DNA of 6,305 bases, taken from Planctomycetota bacterium. GTDB taxonomy: Bacteria > Planctomycetota > Phycisphaerae > WQYP01. Within the stretch, counting starts at the first letter, position 1; each line of letters starts with the position of its first letter. The position numbers and the translations under genes are program-made. Below, piece after piece: positions 1 to 5,575 of the stretch. A model generated the notes under the pieces. It saw only the letters and a list, made by a program, of their open reading frames with translations. It was not told where the DNA came from and did not search any database. Where the stretch lies: the NCBI GenBank assembly GCA_021795535.1, contig JAJYPG010000081.1:1-6305 (forward strand). Reading direction: 5' to 3'.

Positions 1-88
1 CCATATTGAGCGTGACAATGTCCTTGAAAATTTCCGGGTCCTGCACCGTTTTTAGAACGGCCATAATTGCGTCGCGATCAAGTGTCAT
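1..88 (-). CDS. N-terminal fragment of a MIP18/DUF59-domain protein, probably an Mrp/ApbC-type iron-sulfur carrier ATPase (partial)
   Basis: Only the first 29 codons are inside the window; the gene continues past position 1. The ATG is read from the complement of 86-88. The peptide runs MTLDRDAIMAVLKT, then VQDPEIFKDIVTLNM. The pattern L-x-x-V-x-DPE followed by KDIVTL is the start of the MIP18 (DUF59) domain. That domain forms the N-terminus of many bacterial Mrp/ApbC P-loop ATPases, which carry and deliver Fe-S clusters in the cytosol. Stand-alone MIP18 proteins (SufT or PaaD type) begin the same way, so the ATPase part is an inference that needs the neighbouring sequence. The upstream ribosome binding site is weak: an AAGG-like stretch lies about 12 nt before the ATG. 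The gene diverges from the small membrane protein at 446. Confidence 0.72.
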   Translation of the reverse strand, partial: MTLDRDAIMAVLKTVQDPEIFKDIVTLNM

Positions 89-445
89 GTAGGGATTCCG
101 CCTTGTCCTATTTGGTTTAACCGGGTTACTCCAGCACAAATGCCGGAGACCAGGTGGCCCGCCATACAAGCCGGACCAAACCATGATTCTATCGTTTTTT
201 ATCCCACGCGTAAAAAATCTGGAAGCCGAGTTGGATTTAGCGGATTAAATCCGCGGGCCACTGACGAGCGGCCAGACCCAACTTCAGGTATTCCGGGTTG
301 GGGCGGACTTCCAGTGTTGCGGGTGGGGTAATGGCGAGAGGCAGCGCCAAACTGAAGCTCTCATGACATAATGATCTGGCAGACGCGCCGATGGAATAAA
401 TAAAGCGATGGCAACCCCTGACAAATTTGGACAGGTTATGGCACA
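89..445. other. Divergent intergenic region, no gene seen
   Basis: This 357-bp gap separates two divergent starts (88 minus and 446 plus), so it should hold the promoters of both, but I found no convincing -35/-10 pair for either. It contains short dyads: a 6-bp stem with a 3-nt loop at 240-254 (GCGGAT/ATCCGC), an alternative overlapping pairing GGATTT (233-238) with AAATCC (247-252), and a 6-bp stem CCCAAC (277-282) with GTTGGG (297-302). None is followed directly by a T-run, so none is called a terminator. Short open frames on both strands lack recognisable protein features. Confidence 0.6.
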
Positions 446-802
446 ATGAATCCGCTGTTTATGAATGGACTGCGCAGTCGCCCGTTAAGCCGCAAGCGTA
501 AACTACTGGTGTTGCTGGTGGCCGTTGGCGTTGATACGCTTCGCCTGTTATGCGGCGGAACGATTGGATTTGTCGATCCGCTGGATGATCTGGCGGATGT
601 GTTGACGGCATTGATACTGTGGTTGATTATCGGCCCGAGTTGGGCGATTGGAATTGCGCTGGTGGTTGAACTGATACCCGGCATCGCGATTTTCCCCACC
701 TGGACCGGCCTGGCATTGTTGTTGTTGACCGCTCCAACGCCGCAGCAGAGCGGACTGATCACTTCCGGGGACAATACCCCCGTAACAAAAAGCCACCCCT
801 GA
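446..802 (+). CDS. Small integral membrane protein of unknown function
   Basis: I do not recognise this 118-residue protein. It has a basic N-terminus (residues 9-19, rich in Arg and Lys) and hydrophobic stretches at about 20-36, 50-63 and 66-94, which suggests two or three membrane segments with the basic end in the cytosol. Between them lies an acidic stretch with DPLDDLADVL at 44-53. The last segment contains ELIPGIAIFPTWT (75-87), with helix-breaking prolines. The tail from about 95 is polar. The ATG at 446 has a GGACAGG ribosome binding site at 429-435, about 10 nt upstream. A second in-frame ATG at 461 is possible but has no better site. An out-of-frame ATG at 438 opens a three-codon frame ending at the start codon (ATGGCACAATGA). 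The gene stands alone, divergent from the MIP18 gene and convergent with the isomerase gene. Nothing in it predicts a specific role. Confidence 0.72.
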   Translation: MNPLFMNGLRSRPLSRKRKLLVLLVAVGVDTLRLLCGGTIGFVDPLDDLADVLTALILWLIIGPSWAIGIALVVELIPGIAIFPTWTGLALLLLTAPTPQQSGLITSGDNTPVTKSHP

Positions 803-844
803 CTTCTTTTCAGACGACAGGCATTTCCGGCCATGGCATAGGCT

Positions 845-1696
845 TCAGGTGAAGAGAGGTTTAAGAAAGGCCATGCTCCGACGTGCCGCGATCGTTGGAA
901 TATCTTGATATGTGTATAACTCTACAGTAAGAAAATTCCGGTAACCGATGGCGGAAATCTGTTTTTTCAGCTTTGACCAGTTCATGGTGCCTTTGCCGGG
1001 AATAAGATGGTAGTGCTTGCGACCTGCAAGGTCTTCGATGTGACAGTTCCAAATTCGGCCTTGCAGCAACGCGAGCGTTTTTCCGACATCCTCGCCGATA
1101 ACCACACTGTGGCCGATATCCAGATTGGCGCCAAGCAGCGGGCTTTTCATGGTCTGAATCAGATCGGTCAATTCGCACGCCCATTCTATGAAAAGACCCG
1201 GTTCAGATTCAATACCGACCCGGACGTTTAATTTCTGGGCCAATTCCAGAATCGGCTTGAGCGATTCGCGCAATTGCCGCATGGCTTTTTGTGGGGGCAT
1301 TGTCGGAAGCGCCTTGCCGCTGGTAATGCTGATATTGGCCGCGCCCAGTGCGTGGGCGTAGCGCAACGTGTTGCCAATCATGCGAATTCTTGCCCGCCGA
1401 TGTTTCACCAATGGAGATATAAGTGATGGCTCAAAAAAAGGTTCGGGCGGTGCATCTTTCCAATAACCAAAAGTGCAATTTGCATTGATATTGCTGATGG
1501 CCAAACTATTTCGAACCAGGAGATTGGCAATGGTGGCGGCGCGGCGCGGCGAAAATGTATCCGGATACAAATGCGGTTTGTCGGCCAGAATTTCCACGCC
1601 CCTGTAACCACAGGCGGCGATGCCGCGCAGGGCGCTTGCCAGAGAATGGCGACTGAAGGCATTGGTTGAAAAAGCAAGTTTGAACGGAGAAGGCAA
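845..1696 (-). CDS. TIM-barrel sugar phosphate isomerase/epimerase-like protein (AP endonuclease family 2 fold)
   Basis: This 283-residue protein has the features of the xylose isomerase-like TIM-barrel superfamily, in which a divalent metal supports epimerisation, isomerisation or related chemistry on sugars or polyols. The N-terminus FKLAFSTNAF (5-14) followed by GYRGVEILAD (30-39) is the usual first strand and second-strand glutamate. Candidate metal ligands occur in the family order and spacing: E163 (in GIESEP), D193 (in NLDIGH), H219 (in CHIED) and E259 (in TVEL). H196, E221, H228 and H230 may line the active site. The start is a TTG at 1694-1696, with GGGAG at 1704-1708, 7 nt upstream; there is no suitable in-frame ATG nearby. 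It is the last gene of a three-gene operon, 35 nt after the TPR gene. The substrate cannot be read from the sequence. The family is broad, so the name should be taken as a fold assignment. Confidence 0.85.
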   Translation of the reverse strand: MPSPFKLAFSTNAFSRHSLASALRGIAACGYRGVEILADKPHLYPDTFSPRRAATIANLLVRNSLAISNINANCTFGYWKDAPPEPFFEPSLISPLVKHRRARIRMIGNTLRYAHALGAANISITSGKALPTMPPQKAMRQLRESLKPILELAQKLNVRVGIESEPGLFIEWACELTDLIQTMKSPLLGANLDIGHSVVIGEDVGKTLALLQGRIWNCHIEDLAGRKHYHLIPGKGTMNWSKLKKQISAIGYRNFLTVELYTYQDIPTIAARRSMAFLKPLFT

Positions 1697-1703
1697 AACG
1701 GTA

Positions 1704-1708
1704 CTCCC
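1704..1708 (-). promoter_or_regulatory. Ribosome binding site fixing the TTG start of the isomerase-like gene
   Basis: GGGAG on the minus strand, 7 nt before a TTG codon at 1696. It lies in the 35-nt gap after the TPR stop codon. The conserved first beta strand (KLAFSTN) begins only five codons later, so the TTG is both well placed and close to the expected N-terminus. Confidence 0.65.
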
Positions 1709-1731
1709 GGAAAAGATTGATCGTAAAAAAA

Positions 1732-2052
1732 TCAGGTCGCGGGCAACCCGGCCAGTGCTTCGGCCATTTCCGAGGCGGCGTGCTGGTCGCCATTTTTTTT
1801 TGCCATCGCTATGCCTTGCTCGTATTGAGCGCGGGCCTGAGAAATTTCTCCAAGTGATTCATAAGACCGTCCGCACATGAAAAATGCGGCAACATATCCG
1901 GGATCATGCAACAACAATGTGCCAAACTCGTGGATAGCCTCAGCATGACGCCCGATCCTGGCGTATTCCATGGCCACGCCGTAACGCAAAAAGCTATCGG
2001 TCGGTTCGGTTTCAAGCATGGAGAGCAACTGGGCAAGTCGTGTGCTGGTCAT
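1732..2052 (-). CDS. Small two-repeat TPR protein
   Basis: A 106-residue, probably cytosolic protein made almost entirely of helical repeats. After an N-terminal helix (TRLAQLLSMLE, 4-14), two tetratricopeptide-like units can be seen. The first covers about 18-51, with SFLRYGVAMEYARIGRHAEA and the closing DP at 50-51. The second covers about 52-85, with AAFFMCGRSYESLGEISQA and YEQGI. A short C-terminal helix (HAASEMAEALAGL) follows. TPR proteins bind other proteins and have no enzyme activity of their own. The ATG at 2052 overlaps the TGA of the upstream YkgJ-like gene (ATGA, 2049-2052), and GGAG lies 5 nt upstream, so translation is likely coupled. A longer frame reaching 2118 is rejected because it runs through the 3' end of the upstream gene. 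Its partner may be one of its two operon neighbours, but this is only inferred from position. Confidence 0.85.
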   Translation of the reverse strand: MTSTRLAQLLSMLETEPTDSFLRYGVAMEYARIGRHAEAIHEFGTLLLHDPGYVAAFFMCGRSYESLGEISQARAQYEQGIAMAKKNGDQHAASEMAEALAGLPAT

Positions 2053-2594
2053 GAATTCTCCGCAGTGGGGCCATCGGTAGGGGAATCCGGCAGTAATGTG
2101 GCCAAGCCAGCTCGCCATTCCATATATTGGTACGCCAATCCCGCCTTTTCATGCAGGAGTTTCAACAGACGATGATAACGCTCGTAGGCGTTGGTCTGCC
2201 AGTGCGTGCTGCCTGGATCGCAAAAAAAGATGCGACAGCCCAGCGGACGGCCATTACGGGCGGTGCAAAGGCCCTTAACCTGCCATGGACAGCCCGGTGC
2301 AATTTCTCCCTGTTCATTCAACAGTGGCAGCGGAAAAGAGGATGCAGGTGTCGAAGTCTCGGCTGGGTTGTTCGCTTTGGACATCACTATTTCCACGAAT
2401 TTGAAATATTCCAACTCCAGCCGCGTGGCATAGAGACGGTGACCATATTCCTCAAAGTGACAGCAGCGGCCACTGGCGACACAGCGCGGTTTGTGGAAAT
2501 CAATTTCCGCATCCAGTCCGTCGTACAGCGTTTTCACTTGCTGAAAGGCATCCGACAGCGAAATTTCGGGATCGGTTTTTAAACAGCTAAACAT
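2049..2594 (-). CDS. YkgJ-family cysteine-cluster protein (putative zinc- or iron-chelating)
   Basis: This 181-residue protein has eight cysteines, seven of them in the pattern of the YkgJ/CxxCxxCC family: C38, C44-C45 (in RCVASGRCC), then C102 and C110 (GCPWQVKGLC) and C120 and C125 (GCRIFFC). The family is thought to bind zinc or an iron-sulfur cluster; its function is generally unknown. The C-terminal half ends with an aromatic region around YERYHRLLKLLHEK (137-150) and YQYMEWRAGL (155-164). The start is placed at the ATG at 2594, 34 residues before the first family cysteine. The frame stays open up to 3035, but that stretch lies opposite the metallophosphoesterase gene and has no family features. 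No ribosome binding site precedes this ATG, and a -10-like box lies close by, so the transcript may be leaderless. It is first in an operon with the TPR and isomerase-like genes. Confidence 0.85.
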   Translation of the reverse strand: MFSCLKTDPEISLSDAFQQVKTLYDGLDAEIDFHKPRCVASGRCCHFEEYGHRLYATRLELEYFKFVEIVMSKANNPAETSTPASSFPLPLLNEQGEIAPGCPWQVKGLCTARNGRPLGCRIFFCDPGSTHWQTNAYERYHRLLKLLHEKAGLAYQYMEWRAGLATLLPDSPTDGPTAENS

Positions 2595-2603
2595 GATGTG
2601 TGT

Positions 2604-2631
2604 ATTATGCGTTATTGCAGGCAAAATGCAA
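2604..2631 (-). promoter_or_regulatory. Candidate promoter for the YkgJ-like/TPR/isomerase operon, possibly leaderless
   Basis: On the minus strand a CATAAT box (2604-2609) matches the -10 consensus at five of six positions. It is preceded, with a 16-nt spacer, by TTGCAT (2626-2631), which shares only TTG with the -35 consensus. The -10 box ends 9 nt before the ATG at 2594, so initiation at the usual distance would fall at or very near the start codon. This agrees with the absence of a Shine-Dalgarno sequence. It is a visual match only; the -35 is weak. Confidence 0.4.
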
Positions 2632-2632
2632 T
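2614..2632. promoter_or_regulatory. Candidate operator dyad overlapping the promoter
   Basis: ATTGCA (2614-2619) and TGCAAT (2627-2632) form a perfect 6-bp inverted repeat with a 7-bp spacer, 19 bp in all. The right arm covers the proposed -35 box and the left arm lies in the -35/-10 spacer. A bound dimeric regulator would therefore be expected to block polymerase. No regulator gene is in the window. Six-base arms are short enough to occur by chance, so this rests on position as much as on sequence. Confidence 0.3.
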
Positions 2633-2772
2633 GGAGTGTGCAGCCGGAAGGGGGAAGTCGTCGCGGAAATTTGGAGGGAAACACACTCTGGGATGGCCAG
2701 CGGCATAAGATAAAAGAGGGCTTGCCGGGTCGGGTTACAGACTTGCGGCCCGGATGACAGGAGTATAGCGCC

Positions 2773-3525
2773 ATGAAGTCGCTGGTTATAGACCATGCCA
2801 CACTGGCATTGCCCCATCTGCCACCGGCGTTTGAGGCATTGCGGATTCTGCATTTATCCGATCTGCATCTGACACGGTGGGTTTCGCGTCTGGGCCGGGC
2901 GGGGCAGGAGATAGGAAAACTTAAACCGGATTTGGCTGTTATTACCGGGGACCTGGGGCACCGAAGCTGGCGTTGGAAAAAATCTCTGCCGGCCATACTC
3001 CGGCTGCTTGAGTCAATCCATGCGCCGCTGGGCACCTACTTTATTCTGGGCAATCACGATTCATTGGAACTCGGTCCCGCTTTGACACGCCATGGCATGA
3101 CATTTCTGGCCAATGAATCGGTAATGCTGACACGCCGCGGTCAACGGCTGGCTCTGATAGGTCTGGCGCAACACCGGCGGATAGATACTGATATTCCCGC
3201 GGCGATGGGGAATATTCAACCCGATGATTTCAAGCTGATGCTGATGCACTATCCGGATTTAATTTTTGCGGCTAGCGCGGCCGGGGCGGACATTTGCCTG
3301 GCGGGCCATACGCATGGCGGGCAGATCTGTTTTCCGGATGGCAGTCCAATTATCGGGCACGATGCCCTGGCTCCTCGGCAATGTTCGGGTGTACATAAAA
3401 TTAATGGCACCTGGCTGGTGGTAAACCGGGGTATTGGAAAGGCGGGTTTGCGGCTGCGGCTGTTTTGTCCGCCGCACGCCATCATGCTTACTCTGACCGG
3501 TGCGGCCTGTGCGGAGAAGACCTGA
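2773..3525 (+). CDS. Calcineurin-like metallophosphoesterase (YaeI/LpxG-like)
   Basis: A 250-residue phosphoesterase with the complete two-metal signature of the calcineurin-like family: D30 and H32 (LSDLHL), D60 (TGDL), N94 and H95 (GNHD), H159 (MHYPD), and H179 and H181 (GHTHGGQ). These residues bind two divalent metals and hydrolyse a phosphomono- or diester. GHTHGGQ and the overall layout resemble the group containing E. coli YaeI and chlamydial LpxG, which acts on UDP-2,3-diacylglucosamine in lipid A synthesis. Unlike many of that group, no N-terminal membrane segment is visible; the protein begins about 24 residues before the first strand and seems cytosolic or peripheral. The ATG at 2773 has AGGAG at 2759-2763, 9 nt upstream. 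It is a single gene, divergent from the YkgJ-like operon and convergent with ubiA, so context does not reveal the substrate. The family assignment is firm; the substrate is open. Confidence 0.92.
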   Translation: MKSLVIDHATLALPHLPPAFEALRILHLSDLHLTRWVSRLGRAGQEIGKLKPDLAVITGDLGHRSWRWKKSLPAILRLLESIHAPLGTYFILGNHDSLELGPALTRHGMTFLANESVMLTRRGQRLALIGLAQHRRIDTDIPAAMGNIQPDDFKLMLMHYPDLIFAASAAGADICLAGHTHGGQICFPDGSPIIGHDALAPRQCSGVHKINGTWLVVNRGIGKAGLRLRLFCPPHAIMLTLTGAACAEKT

Positions 3526-3601
3526 GGCCGGGAAAAAGCAACTACCACATAAACAAATATATATTGAATGAATGGGTGTGGTCACGACCTGATTACGACC
3601 T

Positions 3602-4555
3602 TCAGTGCAGCAGAACCGCTGCGATGGCCAATCCGCCAAACACCAAGCCCACTAACCCGTTGACGGTCATAAAGGCGATATTCACGCGTGAAATATCCGT
3701 TGGCTTTACCAGGGATTGTTCCACCACCAACAGCAGAACCACCGCCGTCAGACCAATCCAGAAAAGAACTCCCATGGGCATACCACCCAGCCATGCTCCG
3801 CCGAATGCCGCCAGCACCAGCACCGTCAACAGATGGCACCCGCGCGAGACCCAAAGCGCTCCGGAAATGCCCAGTTTCGCCGGAATGGAATAAAGTTTTT
3901 CCGTTCGATCCACCTCCATGTCTGCAAGGGCGTAAAGAATGTCAAACCCCGCGGTCCAGAATGTAACAGCCGCGCCCAGCAGAAGAATTTGGGCATCCAC
4001 GACGGGCCCCTGCGGCGGGACAATGGCAATCCACGCGCTTACTGGTGCCAGACCCAGCGATGTTCCCAGATAAAAATGACAGAGCCATGTAAAACGTTTG
4101 GTCAGGCTGTATCCGGCAATCCAAAACAGCACGGGTATGGCCAGAACAAGCGGATAGACATTGCCCAGGCAAAAATAGAAAAGACTGGTCGCACCAATGA
4201 ATACCGCGCCGGTAAGAACCAGAAGCCACGTCATAAACGCCACGGAAATCCGCCCCGTTGCGCTGGGTCGCTGTGCGGTGCGTGGATTTCTGGCATCAAG
4301 TGAACGATCTGCCAGACGATTGAAGGTCATGGCAAAACTGCGCGCCGCAACCATACACAAAACTATCAACCCCAGCCGTAACCAACCCGGCCAAAACAGA
4401 CAGATCCGCCGCGCCGCCAGAAACGTGCCGACAAGGGCAAACGGCATGGCAAAAATGGAGTGCGAAAATTTAATTAACTCCAGAAATGTCCGCACGCGTC
4501 CCATAAAGCTCCAACGCTTTTCCGGTGAAATGGTTGCCGGTACGGTGGTCACCAC
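3602..4555 (-). CDS. ubiA: UbiA-family polyprenyltransferase, likely of menaquinone synthesis (MqnP/MenA-like)
   Basis: This integral membrane enzyme attaches a polyprenyl chain to an aromatic ring. The 317-residue protein is mostly hydrophobic helices and has both aspartate motifs that bind Mg-diphosphate: N79-R-L-A-D83-R-S-L-D87-A-R-N90-PRTAQRP, and D205-ILYALA-D212-MEV-D216-R, followed by YSIPAKLG. The N-terminal FLELIKFSHSIFAMPFALVGTFLA (24-47) is typical of the UbiA branch found with futalosine-pathway genes, where the substrate is a dihydroxynaphthoate. Two adjacent GTG codons (4555 and 4552) could start it. Both overlap the ubiX stop, and GGAGAGG lies 7 nt before the first. Met18 at 4504 would match the length of many relatives, but its GGAG is only 4 nt away. 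It is the last gene of the operon. A 4-hydroxybenzoate (ubiquinone) or other ring substrate cannot be excluded from sequence alone. Confidence 0.92.
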   Translation of the reverse strand: MVTTVPATISPEKRWSFMGRVRTFLELIKFSHSIFAMPFALVGTFLAARRICLFWPGWLRLGLIVLCMVAARSFAMTFNRLADRSLDARNPRTAQRPSATGRISVAFMTWLLVLTGAVFIGATSLFYFCLGNVYPLVLAIPVLFWIAGYSLTKRFTWLCHFYLGTSLGLAPVSAWIAIVPPQGPVVDAQILLLGAAVTFWTAGFDILYALADMEVDRTEKLYSIPAKLGISGALWVSRGCHLLTVLVLAAFGGAWLGGMPMGVLFWIGLTAVVLLLVVEQSLVKPTDISRVNIAFMTVNGLVGLVFGGLAIAAVLLH

Positions 4556-5220
4556 GAAGTATCCTCTCCACAGCCTTGTATCTGGGCGGCGGATTTTGCG
4601 CTGCCTCCTGTATTGGTGTCGGTCGGCCCGCCCGCACCCGACCAGCGGATTTTCCAGCCATGTTCCACTCCCAGTAAATCCAGCACGCGACCCGCCACCA
4701 TCGTCACCAGATCCTCAATGGTTTGTGGATTCAGATAAAAACCAGGATTCGCCGGGCAGACTATCGCCCCGGCTTCCGTCACCCGTACCATGTTGCGCAG
4801 CTCAATAAGCCCCAGCGGCATTTCGCGGTGCAGCAGTACCAGCGGGCGACGCTCCTTCAGCGCAACCTGGGCGGCACGTGTGATTAAATTTTCTCCCAGG
4901 CCATGGGCTATTTGCGCCAGCTTGTTGCTTGAACAGGGAGCCACAACCATACCATGGGTTTTAAAGGATCCGGAAGCCACACACGCGCCGACATCATTCA
5001 CCGGCAATGCAATAATTTCACCATGGGACTCCTCTCCCAGCAGTCGATGAGGATCGGCCATTTCCAGACCCAACTCCTCATGAATAAGCCGCCGACCCGC
5101 CGGTGAAATAACAAGATAAGTGCGTATTCCCGGCTGATTCAGCCCCTGCAAAATACGCCGCGCATAGATAGCGCCCGATGCGCCGCTGACCGCCACAACA
5201 ATGTTTCGCTTCACAACCAT
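4549..5220 (-). CDS. ubiX: Flavin prenyltransferase UbiX (prenyl-FMN synthase)
   Basis: UbiX joins dimethylallyl phosphate to FMN, giving the prenylated FMN cofactor used by UbiD-type decarboxylases; the enzyme is a soluble dodecamer in known cases. Visible family features are the nucleotide-binding GASG at 13-16, S39, SGSFKTHGMVVAPCSSNKLA (83-102), the block ALKERRPLVLLHREMPL (120-136) and PGFY (159-162). K122, R132, E133, Y162 and R178 line up with the dimethylallyl phosphate site residues I recall from Pseudomonas UbiX. The 223-residue length exceeds the usual 190-210 because of a Gly/Ser/Thr-rich tail from about 186 that has no family features. The ATG at 5220 has AAGGA 4 nt upstream, overlapping the TAA of the preceding gene 7 nt away. 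The stop overlaps the GTG start of ubiA. The partner UbiD-type enzyme is not in the window. Confidence 0.95.
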   Translation of the reverse strand: MVVKRNIVVAVSGASGAIYARRILQGLNQPGIRTYLVISPAGRRLIHEELGLEMADPHRLLGEESHGEIIALPVNDVGACVASGSFKTHGMVVAPCSSNKLAQIAHGLGENLITRAAQVALKERRPLVLLHREMPLGLIELRNMVRVTEAGAIVCPANPGFYLNPQTIEDLVTMVAGRVLDLLGVEHGWKIRWSGAGGPTDTNTGGSAKSAAQIQGCGEDTSW

Positions 5221-5227
5221 AAATTCC

Positions 5228-5575
5228 TTATTTTACCGGCGGCGATGCGCCGGTCTCCTCAAGCGATTCCTCAGCGGTTAATTGGGTTTCCAGAACTCCA
5301 TGCTGATTAAACCAATCGTATATATGCGGATGCGTTAGAAAATCATCCCCATATTTAAGCCGCAGCGGGGGGGCAAAGTCCTCTCCGGTGCAGTCACGCA
5401 GATGATCCAAAAGGGTCATACTCGCAAAAAACCAGCCGGGCTTGATCACGTCAGGCAGGCGGACGCAGTAGATGGCCATGTTTTCCGAGCCGACAATTTC
5501 CCGACAACGCCGACAGCGCCATGAACAGCGCACAATTCGCCGCATGATCGGTTCTTCCACCGCAATCTTACGCAT
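5228..5575 (-). CDS. Unknown small Cys/His-containing protein in the quinone operon
   Basis: I do not recognise this 115-residue protein. The N-terminal third is basic and carries C17, C21 and C24 (CSWRCRRC) and C37; C62 lies in DHLRDCTGED. This cluster could bind a metal as an imperfect zinc ribbon, but the spacing is not a standard CxxC pair. The middle contains KPGWFFASMTLLDHL (45-59), and a region with H82, H84 and H92 (THPHIYDWFNQHG) follows. The last 20 residues are acidic and look disordered. No signal peptide or membrane segment is seen. The ATG at 5575 overlaps the end of ubiE by 8 nt (its TAA is at 5568-5570), and the stop lies 7 nt before ubiX, so co-expression with the quinone enzymes is very likely. 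An alternative in-frame ATG at 5545 would remove ten residues and keep all the cysteines. A role in quinone synthesis is inferred from position only. Confidence 0.8.
   Translation of the reverse strand: MRKIAVEEPIMRRIVRCSWRCRRCREIVGSENMAIYCVRLPDVIKPGWFFASMTLLDHLRDCTGEDFAPPLRLKYGDDFLTHPHIYDWFNQHGVLETQLTAEESLEETGASPPVK

Noticed and set aside
240..254. Rho-independent terminator
   Set aside because: The 6-bp hairpin is short, and the nearest T-run on the minus strand (about 211-217) is more than 20 nt beyond the stem.
140..331. A 63-residue plus-strand frame in the divergent gap
   Set aside because: Its composition is rich in Pro, Arg and Gly with no hydrophobic core, it has no ribosome binding site, and nothing recognisable.
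237..446. A 69-residue minus-strand frame in the divergent gap
   Set aside because: It needs a TTG start inside the first codon region of the membrane-protein gene, has no ribosome binding site that I can see, and matches no family known to me. Mentioned only as a possible remnant.
803..860. Possible bidirectional terminator between the convergent genes
   Set aside because: The palindromes seen (CTTCAGGTGAAG at 843-854 and a GCCATGGC) have loops too small or stems too short, with no T-run following.
2127..2582. A 151-residue plus-strand frame opposite the YkgJ-like gene
   Set aside because: No family features, and the opposite strand carries the conserved cysteine pattern.
2595..3035. A 147-residue N-terminal extension of the YkgJ-like protein in the same open frame
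   Set aside because: It lies antisense to the start of the metallophosphoesterase gene, has no family features, and the cysteine-cluster proteins normally begin near the ATG at 2594.
3716..4303. A 195-residue plus-strand frame opposite ubiA
   Set aside because: Very high in Gln, Arg, Pro and His with no domain features; a typical antisense shadow of a hydrophobic membrane protein gene.
4197..4808. A 203-residue plus-strand frame crossing the ubiA/ubiX junction
   Set aside because: It runs antisense to two well-supported genes and shows an Arg/Pro/Ser-rich composition with no motifs.
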